DNA of 64,000 nucleotides from Yersinia intermedia (GTDB taxonomy: Bacteria; Pseudomonadota; Gammaproteobacteria; Enterobacterales; Enterobacteriaceae), in NCBI RefSeq assembly GCF_900635455.1, contig NZ_LR134116.1:3224001-3288000 (forward strand), given 5' to 3'. The translations under genes and the position numbers were made by a program. How positions within the stretch are numbered: the stretch's first letter is position 1; every line of letters starts with the position of its first letter. Under the pieces are notes generated by a model, which had not been told where the DNA came from, did no database searches, and saw only the letters and a program-made list of their open reading frames with translations. Positions 55,793-64,000 of this stretch are shown here, piece by piece.

Positions 55793-56098
55793 TTATTCAT
55801 ATTCTACATTCATGATTCCAAGGTCATGGTTGGCATGAAGCCACTTAATACCCGTAACTTTTCCTGTAGGGAAGTTAATTTCCGGTGAATTAATCGATGC
55901 TGTTGTCTCTATTTCCTTCCCGTCGTTGAAGCACTCGATGTGTACAGTTTGTTGTGAGTTATTGATGGTACAGCCATCTTCAACGATCATCCCTACGATA
56001 TGGATCACACCACTAGTTGCTCCGCTGCAGAGGGGAATGTTAGTGAACAAAAGAAAACTGATTGAGGCTGATATGCAGGCGAGTTTATAAGCATTCAT
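55793..56098 (-). CDS. Orphan fimbrial-like exported protein (101 aa)
   Basis: A signal peptide MNAYKLACISASISFLLF ... leads to SGVIHIVGMIVEDGCTINNS and a paired Cys in VHIECFNDG. This arrangement recalls the N-terminal half of chaperone-usher pilins (GxIxFxGxIVxxxC). The length is well below a normal pilin (about 150-180), and no usher or chaperone is nearby. I chose the internal ATG because it begins a proper signal sequence. It may be a truncated or minor fimbrial-like protein. Confidence 0.55.
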   Translation of the reverse strand: MNAYKLACISASISFLLFTNIPLCSGATSGVIHIVGMIVEDGCTINNSQQTVHIECFNDGKEIETTASINSPEINFPTGKVTGIKWLHANHDLGIMNVEYE

Positions 56099-56439
56099 GA
56101 TAAACCTCACTGTTAAAGTTACAATTAAGCAACAAAACAAGATCACTTAATTAACATTTTAGTTGATTTTTTTATACATGCAACGAAGAGGAAAAAAAAT
56201 TAATATGGCGGATTACCCTATGGCACTGACTATCTACCACGGGCAACGGGATGAGCGAAGGATGGATGCCTAGCTAAAAGAGCACCCATTGAAGACATCA
56301 ACATTCAGGTCACTTATTTTTCAGTCAGCGACAGACAAATCAGATATTTGTGTTTACCCAAAAACGGCGCTGGAAATGGCCGTTTTATGGCGAGTGTTTG
56401 CCCTGTCGTGTTTGCTGATCAAACTTGCCCTATTTCTTA
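56099..56439. other. Gap between the fimbrial-like gene and SDR gene 1
   Basis: 341 bases. A plus-strand frame at 56289-56507 overlaps the SDR end and has no RBS or similarity. Nothing else is seen. Confidence 0.4.
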
Positions 56440-57255
56440 TTATTTCATATCAAGCTGAAGGCTATTACGCACCACTTTATCCAAAAATTTTGCAGGCGCG
56501 AATCTGAGAATGAAATTCAACTTTCCTGCCAACGTTCCCGCCGTGTAACGCAACTTGGGGCGTGAAGTCTGAATAGCCATAACGACCACTTCCGCTACCA
56601 CCTCTGGACTTTCCGCTTCAGCCATTGCCTTGCTAACAACTTTGGTTAGCTTAGCCCGAATAAGCTCATATTCTTCAAGCTTGGCATCCGGTACTAAATT
56701 ATTGGCTTCAAACTGTGTTTTTATGTAGGCAGGTTCGATGACAGAGACTCTTATGCCCTGCGTGCGCAGTTCATGATCCAATGATCCTGAATACCCTTCG
56801 ACCGCATGTTTGCTGGCAGCATAAAGTGCCACATACGGCAACGGAACAATCCCCAGTATCGAACCGATGTTAATGATACGCCCCCAGCCTTGATGGCGCA
56901 TGTGAGGAACGACTGCCCGCGTTAACCTGACTATGCCCAAAAAGTTCGTATCAAAAATGCGCCTGGCCTGCTCGATCGAACTTTCCTCCGCAGCCGCCGG
57001 AGCAACCCCAAAGCCCGCATTATTCACCAGAATATCGATCCGCCCCTCCAGCCTCAGCAACTCATCAATGGCAGCCTCGACAGAAGCGTCGTCCGTCACA
57101 TCAAGTGTCAATAATGGAAATGGATGCGTACCTGCCAGCGAGCCACGTCGGCTCGTGCCATACACCGTATAACCTGCCGCTAAAAGTTTATTAGCAGATG
57201 CTTCGCCAATACCTGAGGAAGCACCTGTAACCAGTGCTACACGTTTGTTTGTCAT
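56440..57255 (-). CDS. Short-chain dehydrogenase/reductase 1
   Basis: A classical SDR of 271 residues. The cofactor motif TGASSGIG (about 11-18) with Arg in TSRRGS suggests NADP(H). NNAG is near 80, and the catalytic triad is Ser in INIGSILG and YxxxK in YAASKHA (about 152-156). Substrate unknown. It is the last gene of a three-gene minus-strand set with a second SDR and an Old Yellow Enzyme, probably one operon under the divergent TetR regulator. Confidence 0.82.
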   Translation of the reverse strand: MTNKRVALVTGASSGIGEASANKLLAAGYTVYGTSRRGSLAGTHPFPLLTLDVTDDASVEAAIDELLRLEGRIDILVNNAGFGVAPAAAEESSIEQARRIFDTNFLGIVRLTRAVVPHMRHQGWGRIINIGSILGIVPLPYVALYAASKHAVEGYSGSLDHELRTQGIRVSVIEPAYIKTQFEANNLVPDAKLEEYELIRAKLTKVVSKAMAEAESPEVVAEVVVMAIQTSRPKLRYTAGTLAGKLNFILRFAPAKFLDKVVRNSLQLDMK

Positions 57256-57387
57256 GCTGAATTAGCCCTTCATGAGTTTTTTTAGGTTGCTCGTCAGCGA
57301 TGAGAAGACAAGCCATACAGAATTTATAATGGATTTATCTCGGTGCAGCACAGCAGGAAGACTGTTCTGCACAGTGCACCGTATCGA

Positions 57388-58170
57388 CTAAAGGGTTTTA
57401 TATCGCTCCGCGGCTTCAGCTTGTTTGATGTCCGAAAGCAGAGTCTGTCGCGCAGCATCAAGGGCGTCCCAGCGTGCAGCATTATGTAACGGTGGGATGG
57501 TAACCAACTCACGGCGATCAAAGCCAACCAGTGCTGCATCAACTAATTCGCCCACTTCCATCATTTTGGACAAGGTACTGATGTCGATACCCGCACGTTC
57601 CCAAATTTCCGTGTAAGTTCCGGCAGGGAGTACCGCCTGGACATAAATGCCCTTAGGTGACAGCTCAAAATTCATTCCCTGAGACAAGAAAAGGACAAAG
57701 GCTTTGGTTGCGCCATAAACCGACATTGCAAATTCAGGGGCGAGTCCGACAACGGAACTTATGTTGACGATCGAACCCTCGCCGGCTTTTACAAACCGTG
57801 GTGCCACTGCACTGGCAAGTCTCGTCAGGGCAGTGACGTTAAGCGCGATAAGACGTTCTATCGAATCAGGCGCCTGCTCTGTAAAACTGCCCGACTGCGC
57901 TATACCTGCGTTATTGATAAGAATACCTATTCGAGTGTCGTCGCGTAGGCGAGTTTCGACCGCTGCTAAATCATCCGCTTGCGTAAGATCGGCAGGCAGA
58001 ACATCAACAGAAATGCCTCTTTCTTGTCGCAGACGATTTGCAAGCATCTCTAACTTTGCATTGTCGCGAGCGACCAGAACAAGGTCGTGCCCCCGGCGGG
58101 CGAACCGTTCAGCGTATACAGCACCAATACCCGTAGAGGCGCCTGTGATGAGGACTGATGATTTGGTCAT
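57388..58170 (-). CDS. Short-chain dehydrogenase/reductase 2
   Basis: A 260-residue SDR with TGASTGIGAVYAERFARRG at the N-terminus, NNAGIAQSG in the middle and a YGATKAF active-site YxxxK. The best general match is to the YdfG/DltE-type classical SDRs; the substrate is unknown. The ATG at 58170 (MTKSSVLITG) is preferred over the longer frame from 58308, which would run into the neighbouring oxidoreductase gene. Confidence 0.8.
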   Translation of the reverse strand: MTKSSVLITGASTGIGAVYAERFARRGHDLVLVARDNAKLEMLANRLRQERGISVDVLPADLTQADDLAAVETRLRDDTRIGILINNAGIAQSGSFTEQAPDSIERLIALNVTALTRLASAVAPRFVKAGEGSIVNISSVVGLAPEFAMSVYGATKAFVLFLSQGMNFELSPKGIYVQAVLPAGTYTEIWERAGIDISTLSKMMEVGELVDAALVGFDRRELVTIPPLHNAARWDALDAARQTLLSDIKQAEAAERYKTL

Positions 58171-58249
58171 AGGTTGATCTTCTTTATTAATGAGTAAACA
58201 GAACCCGCAATATGGGATGTATGTAGGTAGAAACTTGATACCCGCGAGT

Positions 58250-59341
58250 CTACTGGCTGACTTCTGTAAACGATGGGTAATCGGTGTACCCTTCTGCACC
58301 ACCGCCATAAAGCGTTTCAGGGATAAGTGCGGCCAGAGGCACTCCCGTCTTCAGCCTTTCGACTAGATCTGGGTTGGAGATGAATGGGCGTCCGAACGCG
58401 AATAGATCGGCTTTGCCTTGTGCAAGTTGAGTGGACGCCAACGCCAAGTCATAGCCATTGTTACCGATGTAGGTGTTTTTAAAGCGTCGACGCAGGGAAT
58501 CGTAATCGAAAGGTGATACATCACGGGGACCGCCTGTTGCGCCTTCAACCACATGGAGGTACACGATGCCTAACGCATCGAGTTGCTCAGCGAGGTAGTC
58601 ATATTGCGGCTGTGGATCACTGCATGAAATCGCATTAGCGGGTGAAACCGGTGAAATACGCACGCCTGTGCGTTCAGCGCCAATTTCATCTTTAACGGCA
58701 GACGTCACTTCTAACAGCAGGCGCGCTCGATTCTCAATAGAACCACCGTATTCGTCAGTACGCTGATTAGCGCCATCTTTTAGGAACTGTTCCAGCAGAT
58801 AACCATTTGCGCCATGGATCTCAACGCCATCAAATCCGGCGGCAATGGCGTTTGCAGATGCCTTTCTGAAATCGTCGATAATGTCTTTTATTTCTCTTAG
58901 CTCAAGCGCACGAGGCACAGAGACGTCGGAAAATCCATTGTTCACAAAGGTTTTAGTCTCGGCACGGATAGCGGACGGAGCAACCGGCGCAGCGCCATCC
59001 GGCTGTAAGTCGACATGAGAAATTCGCCCTACATGCCACAACTGTACAAATATCCGCCCACCTTTGGCATGCACGGCGTCAGTCACCCTGCGCCAGCCAT
59101 CGACCTGAGCTTGCGTGTATATCCCCGGCGTATCCTGATAGCCCTGCGCTTGTGCGGAAATCTGCGTGGCTTCAGTAATCAGCAACCCCGCAGTTGCACG
59201 CTGAGCGTAATACGTCGCTGCCAGTTCATTGGGTACCAGACCCGCTGCGGCACGATTACGTGTTAGCGGCGCCATCACAATATGATTAGTGAGCGTTATT
59301 GGCCCCAGATTATAGGGTTGAAATAATTGTCGATTCGTCAT
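58250..59341 (-). CDS. Alkene reductase, Old Yellow Enzyme family (NemA-like)
   Basis: An FMN-dependent reductase of 363 residues that reduces activated C=C bonds (N-ethylmaleimide, enones, nitro-esters). Family marks are PLTRNRAAAGLVPNELAATY, the substrate-binding His pair in EIHGANGYLLEQFL and the TDEYGGSIENR motif. The ATG at 59341 (MTNRQLFQPY) begins the homology. The gene is divergent from a TetR regulator with a palindromic operator between them, as in nemR-nemA type electrophile-response systems. Confidence 0.87.
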   Translation of the reverse strand: MTNRQLFQPYNLGPITLTNHIVMAPLTRNRAAAGLVPNELAATYYAQRATAGLLITEATQISAQAQGYQDTPGIYTQAQVDGWRRVTDAVHAKGGRIFVQLWHVGRISHVDLQPDGAAPVAPSAIRAETKTFVNNGFSDVSVPRALELREIKDIIDDFRKASANAIAAGFDGVEIHGANGYLLEQFLKDGANQRTDEYGGSIENRARLLLEVTSAVKDEIGAERTGVRISPVSPANAISCSDPQPQYDYLAEQLDALGIVYLHVVEGATGGPRDVSPFDYDSLRRRFKNTYIGNNGYDLALASTQLAQGKADLFAFGRPFISNPDLVERLKTGVPLAALIPETLYGGGAEGYTDYPSFTEVSQ

Positions 59342-59383
59342 GTAAGTTCCCCTGCTAAGTGATGTGTGAAAACACAATGTAAT

Positions 59384-59433
59384 GATGATGATCATAATCT
59401 AAAAAGTCAAACGGTTTGATTACGATCATCATC
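59384..59433. promoter_or_regulatory. TetR operator between the Old Yellow Enzyme gene and its regulator
   Basis: GATGATGATCATAATC (59384-59399) and GATTACGATCATCATC (59418-59433) are inverted copies with one mismatch. Inside them lies a perfect TCAAAC-G-GTTTGA palindrome (59407-59419). The nested dyads sit where the divergent promoters must be. Confidence 0.75.
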
Positions 59434-59478
59434 AATGTATACTTGTGACATGAATTCTTAGGAGAGGATGCGGAAACG

Positions 59479-60039
59479 ATGAAAGTTTCTAAAGAGCAGG
59501 TTCGTGAAAACCGAATGCGTATTGTTGAAACCGCCTCAGTGTTGTTTCGTGAACGGGGCTATGACGGCGTGGGAATAGCGGAACTGATGTCAGCAGCAGG
59601 TTTAACTCACGGCGGGTTCTACAAGCACTTTAGTTCCAAGGCTGATTTGATGTCGGAGGCGATGAGCTGCGGTTTTTCACAATCCGCAGAAAATACAGTG
59701 GGTGTGGACCGGGAAAAATTTATTGAATACTACCTATCCCGCCAACATCGCGACTCTATGGGAAAGGGGTGCGTGATGTCGGCACTTGGCACCGATACAG
59801 CACGCCTGTCTGAATCCATTAAGGCAACATTTGAGACCGGAATTGAAACTCAGCTAGCTCTTTTAGCGAATGGAAATGCAGCGGGAAGCAAAACGCGTGC
59901 CGACCTGATTGACACTATTGCACATCTTGTCGGTGCACTTGTGTTATCGCGTGCTTGCCCTGACGATTCCGCTCTGGCAGATGAGATTTTGGCTGTTTGC
60001 CGCTCCCGTATTCTCAGTCAGGAAGTCCATGAGGATTGA
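59479..60039 (+). CDS. TetR/AcrR-family repressor of the reductase cluster
   Basis: A 186-residue TetR-type regulator. The helix-turn-helix is GVGIAELMSAAGLTHGGFYK followed by HFSSK (about 34-58). The C-terminal ligand domain contains GCVMSALGTDTARLS, typical of the TetR_C_33-type repressors next to reductases. Divergent from the Old Yellow Enzyme gene across a clear operator, it likely represses both directions and responds to an electrophile. Cys101 in GKGCVMS could be a sensor, but this is speculation. Confidence 0.82.
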   Translation: MKVSKEQVRENRMRIVETASVLFRERGYDGVGIAELMSAAGLTHGGFYKHFSSKADLMSEAMSCGFSQSAENTVGVDREKFIEYYLSRQHRDSMGKGCVMSALGTDTARLSESIKATFETGIETQLALLANGNAAGSKTRADLIDTIAHLVGALVLSRACPDDSALADEILAVCRSRILSQEVHED

Positions 60040-60448
60040 ATCCCCAGAGCATCAGAGACTCAATAAAATGTTCATAAATTCTCAGGTCACATCTTAATAA
60101 CGTGCTCGATAAGGCAGTTTTCTGCCTTAATACAATTGATCAAACCAACGAATTTGATTTGTATACGGCCACATCAATCAAAACAATCTAAGAAATTGAT
60201 CTGCTCCCCTTTGATAAATCCAAGGTAAGGTTTGTGATGTCCGCTCTGGCACAGGGCAACTCATAGTAATTAGCTAATGCCTGCATTTCGCATAATAGTG
60301 GTCCGCCCCCTGTGCATTGAAATTTATTAAAAATGAAGAGAATATTGCAATATTTCCAACCTTTCATCGGAACATTTTATATCTGGATATTGATCAAATA
60401 ATAAATTAAATCCATTTAAATATTAATGAGTTAGAAAAGAGACATATA
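60040..60448. other. Gap between the TetR gene and the alpha/beta hydrolase
   Basis: 409 AT-rich bases. An ATATTGCAATAT palindrome (about 60342-60353) is the only notable motif. No gene or clear terminator. Confidence 0.35.
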
Positions 60449-61459
60449 ATGAAATATCTTACCTCTTTTTTTGCAATAGCCATCCTTTTTGCCGTTTTTT
60501 TCTTCATTCGTTTATCTGATTTTGACCTTTCTGGCTATGGACAACAGCGAATCATATCATTTCAACATCATCAGGATGTTCTGCAAGGTACGCTGATTCT
60601 TCCTCCTGATAAAAAGTATCCCCCAGTTGTACTTATCGTTCACGGTGATGGTGCTCAGGACCGCTGGTCAGGGGACGGATATATCCCACTCGTTAAGTTC
60701 CTTGTTGCACAGGGGATAGCCGTTTTTTCATGGGATAAACCCGGCATAGGAACAAGTTCCGGTAACTGGCTGGCACAGACAATGCCTGATCGTGCAGAAG
60801 AGGCTGCCCTCGCGTTACAAAAACTGAAAGAACAACCTGAATTGAAAAGAAGTCGTGTAGGATACCTTGGTTTTTCGCAGGCTGGCTGGGTAGTACCGCA
60901 TGCAAGTCAACTGGCAGCACCCGAATTTGTTGTGCTGGCCGGTGCAGCGATAAACTGGCGAAACCAAGGGATATATTTTACGGAACAACGGCTTAAATCT
61001 GAGGGGCGAACTGCTGTTGATATTCAGAATGCTAAAAAGCTTGAAGCAGAGACTTTTGATAGGCTATTCACGGAAGAAACGGCTTCGCGCCCATGCTTAT
61101 CGCGCTGTACGCGGCAAGACTTTGAGCGCAGGAATTCTCGCGCAGATGCGACAACATATATCTCAGAGATGCATACGCCAACGTTGATCATAATGGGAGA
61201 CGCTGACCGAAATGTGGATCCTAATGAAACAATAGCTTTCTGGACCAGAGCATTACCCGTGGACACCCCCCGTTGCATACGGCTGGTCCCCAATGCAACT
61301 CACGGACTTCTGCGCAGCAAATGGTTTGATTACCAGCTACCCTCTCAGTTTCCTCTGTGGAAACAGGGCGTATTTCTATTGTCCGGGCAATATGCTTATT
61401 CACCTGGAGCACTCAATGTTATTTCACTCTGGATACTTAATCAGGAATGTGACTACTGA
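60449..61459 (+). CDS. Alpha/beta hydrolase, membrane-anchored or secreted
   Basis: A 336-residue hydrolase with an N-terminal hydrophobic segment (SFFAIAILFAVFFFIRL), a signal anchor or signal peptide. The fold shows the oxyanion region VHGDGAQDRW, nucleophile elbow GFSQAG (Ser near 144), an acid in GDADRNVD and the His in NATHGLL. Substrate unknown; similar proteins are annotated as serine aminopeptidase-like (S33). Its 3' end overlaps, on the other strand, a broken GNAT gene, so the C-terminal tail may be partly acquired sequence. Confidence 0.72.
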   Translation: MKYLTSFFAIAILFAVFFFIRLSDFDLSGYGQQRIISFQHHQDVLQGTLILPPDKKYPPVVLIVHGDGAQDRWSGDGYIPLVKFLVAQGIAVFSWDKPGIGTSSGNWLAQTMPDRAEEAALALQKLKEQPELKRSRVGYLGFSQAGWVVPHASQLAAPEFVVLAGAAINWRNQGIYFTEQRLKSEGRTAVDIQNAKKLEAETFDRLFTEETASRPCLSRCTRQDFERRNSRADATTYISEMHTPTLIIMGDADRNVDPNETIAFWTRALPVDTPRCIRLVPNATHGLLRSKWFDYQLPSQFPLWKQGVFLLSGQYAYSPGALNVISLWILNQECDY

Positions 61460-61690
61460 ACTGCATCCTGACTGCTTGTCGAAAACCAAGCAGTGGGGCG
61501 GACAAAATGAAAGATTTCCGGCCTATTTCGAACAAGCCATTGCGTTCATAAAGTCTTCGTGCACCTTCATTATCTGCAATAATATCAAGAATAAGTTTTT
61601 TCCCCTGTCTATAGGCCATATTTTTAATATGACACAGCAACGTCGGTCCAATCCCCATGCCTCATACAGACTCGTTGACGAAAGCAGATC
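61437..61690 (-). pseudogene. GNAT acetyltransferase fragment, interrupted
   Basis: MGIGPTLLCHIKNMAYRQGK followed by ILDIIADNEGARRLYERNGL is the acetyl-CoA-binding core and C-terminus of a GNAT protein. Just upstream in frame, AFVNESV is followed by a TGA where Arg or Gln is expected before GMGIG. The N-terminal half is not present in one frame. It is a decayed 3' fragment of a larger gene. Confidence 0.6.
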
Positions 61691-61812
61691 GACAGGTGTA
61701 CCCATAGCCGTTATTTGAAGGGCTTGCGGGATCATATCAATCGATTTCAGTACAGTACGATGCGTGCCGGGCAGAGTACTGAGTATGACAATCAAGGGCA
61801 TTCATGGCGGCA

Positions 61813-62115
61813 TCAAGCCCCATTGTGAAGCACAGGGATGGTGGACTGAACCTGCGCTAGTTTCGCTGTTGTCTGGGCGAGATCAAGGTTCTGCGTGAGC
61901 GCATCGGAGATACACTGATTTAGGGGCGGATCGTTAAAACTCTTCCACCAGTGAGATAAGCTGTCATTTCGTGATGCCGAGCTTTTTCTGACAAAGGATT
62001 GCGCCTGATAATGCTTTGAAAAAGGTGCCTCAGGGCGATGATAATCTGGCCCAACAGTACAACCGGCAAGCAAAGAAGTGCTCACTACAAGTGCAATAGT
62101 ATGTAAAGAAAACAT
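61813..62115 (-). pseudogene. N-terminal fragment of an RND outer-membrane factor (NodT/OprM family)
   Basis: A lipoprotein signal (LVVSTSLLAGCTVGPDYHRP) is followed by WWKSFNDPPLNQCISDALTQ and NLDLAQTTAKLAQVQ, the start of TolC-like NodT lipoproteins. The reading ends after 101 residues; intact members have about 460-480. The rest of the gene is gone, replaced by sequence containing a GNAT fragment. It is divergent from the TetR gene at 62205, with an operator between them. Confidence 0.72.
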
Positions 62116-62142
62116 TGCGCCACCTTGAAACAATTTAAATCT

Positions 62143-62166
62143 GTGACCAAACAAATAAATGGTCAC
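62143..62166. promoter_or_regulatory. Operator copy A, GTGACCA-N10-TGGTCAC
   Basis: GTGACCA (62143-62149) and TGGTCAC (62160-62166) are perfect inverted half-sites 10 bases apart. They lie between the outer-membrane-factor fragment and the TetR start, and the same motif recurs at 62823. The likely ligand is the TetR protein of 62205. Confidence 0.75.
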
Positions 62167-62204
62167 TTATTGTCAATCGGAGCCTATCACGCTAAGCTGG
62201 AAAA

Positions 62205-62819
62205 ATGACTAAAAATATAAACGTTCCTTCATCACGTGGTCCACTTGATCACAACGTCCGAGACCAGATAGTTGAAGCAGCTACAGAACATTTCGGACAC
62301 TATGGCTATGAAAAAACCACCGTTTCAGAGCTTGCTAAATCTATTGGTTTTTCAAAGTCCTACATATATAAATTTTTCGACTCTAAGCAGGCTATCGGCG
62401 AAGTGATTTGCGCTAACCGCCTTGAAATGATCATGGCAGTAATCAATTCAGCGATAGCCGATGCCCCGTCAGTAAGCGAAAAAATTCGCCGACTCTTTAG
62501 GGCGATCACCGAAGCTGGTAGCGAACTGTTTTTCCACGATCGAAAACTTTACGACATTGCCGCCGTTGCGGCGCGGGATAAGTGGCCTTCGACAGAGATG
62601 TATGAAAATCGCCTGCGTAAACTGATTGAGAACATCATTGTCGAAGGCAGGCAGGCTGGAGAGTTCGAACGAAAAACGCCTCTTGACGAAGCCACACACG
62701 CGATATACCTGGTAATGCGGCCCTTCATGAGTCCCGTTCAATTACAATACAATCTCGAAGCAGCCCCGACAGCTTCCGTTCTACTCTCATCTCTGATTCT
62801 AAGAAGTCTGTCACCCTAA
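62205..62819 (+). CDS. TetR/AcrR-family regulator of the RND efflux cluster
   Basis: A 204-residue TetR regulator with helix-turn-helix TTVSELAKSIGFSKSYIYKF followed by FDSK (about 38-62). The C-terminal domain is of the kind found beside RND pumps. It is flanked by two identical operator dyads, one over its own promoter and one before the adaptor gene, so autoregulation and pump repression are likely. Confidence 0.83.
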   Translation: MTKNINVPSSRGPLDHNVRDQIVEAATEHFGHYGYEKTTVSELAKSIGFSKSYIYKFFDSKQAIGEVICANRLEMIMAVINSAIADAPSVSEKIRRLFRAITEAGSELFFHDRKLYDIAAVAARDKWPSTEMYENRLRKLIENIIVEGRQAGEFERKTPLDEATHAIYLVMRPFMSPVQLQYNLEAAPTASVLLSSLILRSLSP

Positions 62820-62850
62820 CTAGTGACCATTGACTTTATTGGTCACTAGT
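62819..62850. promoter_or_regulatory. Operator copy B, ACTAGTGACCA-N10-TGGTCACTAGT
   Basis: A perfect 11-bp inverted repeat (62819-62829 with 62840-62850) enclosing the same GTGACCA-N10-TGGTCAC dyad as copy A. It starts at the TetR stop codon and lies 43 bases before the adaptor start. It could also act as a weak terminator hairpin, but no T-run follows. Confidence 0.75.
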
Positions 62851-62893
62851 CTGAGAATGTGGATACCGTCCTGTTAATTCAATAAGGGTTCCC

Positions 62894-64000
62894 ATGCTCA
62901 GGCTTAATTCAGCCAATATTGCCGCCTTCCTCCTCCCACTTGCCTTGGTGGCTTGCGGTGATAACCCCGGTAATGATGATCCGCGCACGCGACCTCCGCT
63001 GGTAAGGTCAGCACCCGTTGAGAGTGCGATCGATACTTCTCGTGCGTTCACCGGCGTGGTTGTTGCCCGAACGCAAAGCGACCTTGGTTTTAGGGTGCAG
63101 GGCAAAATCCTTGAACGTCTTGTGGATACTGGTCAGTCCGTCAAACGGGGCCAACCATTGATGCGGCTAGATCCTGTTGACCTTAAATTACAGGCGCAGG
63201 CTCAGCAACAGGCTGTGGATGCTGCCCGGGCGCGTGGGAGAAAAGCTTCCAATGATGAGGCTCGTTATCGTGGCCTTGTTGCTGCTGGTGTAGTGTCTGC
63301 GTCGGAGTACGATCAGATTAAAGCTGCGGCAGATACAGCCAACGCGGAACTTAGTGCAGCTCAGGCCCAGGCAAATGTGGCGCTTAACGCGATGAGCTAT
63401 GCCTTGCTGCAGGCCGATGCAGACGGTGTGGTTATGGAGACGTTCACCGAACCCGGTCAGGTGGTCAGTGCTGGACAGGCGGTCATCCGTCTTGCCAGAT
63501 CCGGGCAGCGCGAGGCGCTTGTGCAACTGCCAGAAACGTTGCGCCCTGCCCTAGGCAGCGAAGCTCAGGCTACGCTCTATGGCAACCAAAATCAGCCTGT
63601 CATTGCAAAGTTGCGCCTGCTTTCAGATTCAGCGGATGCCACGACCCGCACATTTGAGGCGCGGTACGTGCTTGAAGGCTTGCTGGCGAACGCGCCGCTG
63701 GGTGCGACCGTAACGCTGCACATCGAAAATAGAGTGGGAAGTCAGGTAATGCAGGTCCCTCTGGCTGCTCTCTACGATGCGGGCAAAGGTCCTGGTGTCT
63801 GGCGAATTTCCGCTCAACCTACAAAAGTTTCATGGCAGCCCGTTAAAGTTCTTAGTCTGGGTGACGATGCAGCCAGGGTAACTGGCGGCGTAAAGCCTGG
63901 TGAAAAGATTGTCGCGTTAGGGGCGCATCTTCTGCATGAAGGTGAGGTTGTCCGCCTGGCTGAACAACCCGATGCTGCTCTGGCGGGGAGTAAGCCATGA
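62894..64000 (+). CDS. RND efflux periplasmic adaptor (membrane-fusion protein)
   Basis: A 368-residue lipoprotein adaptor. The lipobox is LALVACGDN (Cys21). The lipoyl halves are LERLVDTGQSVKRGQPLMRLDPVDL and DADGVVMETFTEPGQVVSAGQ, separated by a coiled-coil hairpin (about 95-160). Beta-barrel and membrane-proximal domains follow. It links an RND pump to an outer-membrane factor; the pump is expected just beyond the right edge. The gene is complete, ending exactly at the last base of the window. Confidence 0.88.
   Translation: MLRLNSANIAAFLLPLALVACGDNPGNDDPRTRPPLVRSAPVESAIDTSRAFTGVVVARTQSDLGFRVQGKILERLVDTGQSVKRGQPLMRLDPVDLKLQAQAQQQAVDAARARGRKASNDEARYRGLVAAGVVSASEYDQIKAAADTANAELSAAQAQANVALNAMSYALLQADADGVVMETFTEPGQVVSAGQAVIRLARSGQREALVQLPETLRPALGSEAQATLYGNQNQPVIAKLRLLSDSADATTRTFEARYVLEGLLANAPLGATVTLHIENRVGSQVMQVPLAALYDAGKGPGVWRISAQPTKVSWQPVKVLSLGDDAARVTGGVKPGEKIVALGAHLLHEGEVVRLAEQPDAALAGSKP

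Noticed and set aside
56289..56507. Plus-strand frame MKTSTFRSLIF...
   Set aside because: It overlaps the 3' end of the SDR gene on the other strand, and no RBS is seen.
59015..59266. Plus-strand frame inside the Old Yellow Enzyme gene
   Set aside because: Shadow of a clearly coding minus-strand gene.
62819..62850. Palindrome after the TetR gene as a plain terminator
   Set aside because: No T-run follows, and the same half-sites with the same spacing recur at 62143, so an operator fits better.

Overview
This window is a chromosomal segment of a gamma-proteobacterium of the order Enterobacterales, most likely a Yersinia. The left two thirds (about 1-35,200) is the conserved block nagD-asnB-tRNA(Met/Leu/Gln)-ubiF-miaB-ybeZ-ybeY-corC-lnt-gltIJKL-rihA-ybeL-leuS-lptE-holA-nadD-rsfS-rlmH-mrdA-mrdB-rlpA-dacA-ybeD-lipB-lipA-tatE-crcB-cspE, in the same relative order as in E. 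coli K-12. The proteins are close to E. coli homologues but clearly diverged. Several gaps carry a dispersed palindromic repeat with a core of CCCGATGAGCTTAC / GTAAGTGATTCGGG, which resembles the short palindromic repeats (YPAL type) described in yersiniae. The species cannot be fixed from this window alone.

Region 1-35,200 (core). It encodes asparagine synthesis, tRNA supply and modification, ribosome maturation, apolipoprotein acylation, glutamate/aspartate uptake, Leu-tRNA charging, LPS transport, replication clamp loading, NAD synthesis, cell elongation (PBP2/RodA/RlpA/DacA) and lipoate synthesis. Sigma-54 type promoters are visible before gltI and, less clearly, before asnB. gltI has a long leader with a GcvB-type CACAACAT site. 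crcB is preceded by a fluoride riboswitch. A diguanylate cyclase with a MASE2 domain (dgcC/adrA) sits between tatE and crcB.

Region 35,200-44,200 (variable). It holds a second cold-shock-domain gene, a LuxR-type regulator divergent from a degenerate acyltransferase-3 protein, a PphA-type phosphatase, several very small proteins (a YoaJ-like 24-residue membrane peptide and a 51-residue secreted peptide), an ABM-domain protein, an Atm1-type ABC exporter and the ribosomal oxygenase roxA.

Region 44,200-51,130 is a complete D-allose catabolic cluster: rpiB divergent from rpiR-alsBACEK. Allose is imported by AlsBAC, phosphorylated by AlsK and isomerised by RpiB to allulose-6-P. AlsE then epimerises this to fructose-6-P.

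Region 51,130-64,000 is accessory and scarred. A frameshifted sugar-binding-protein fragment is followed by the end of an IS6-family element whose edge cuts into flhC of an isolated flhDC pair. Next come a 1.3-kb AT-rich gap with strong palindromes, a GntP-family permease, an orphan fimbrial-like protein, two short-chain dehydrogenases and an Old Yellow Enzyme divergent from a TetR regulator (with an obvious operator), and an alpha/beta hydrolase. The window closes with fragments of a GNAT acetyltransferase and an outer-membrane efflux factor, then a TetR regulator and an RND periplasmic adaptor that share a repeated GTGACCA-N10-TGGTCAC operator.
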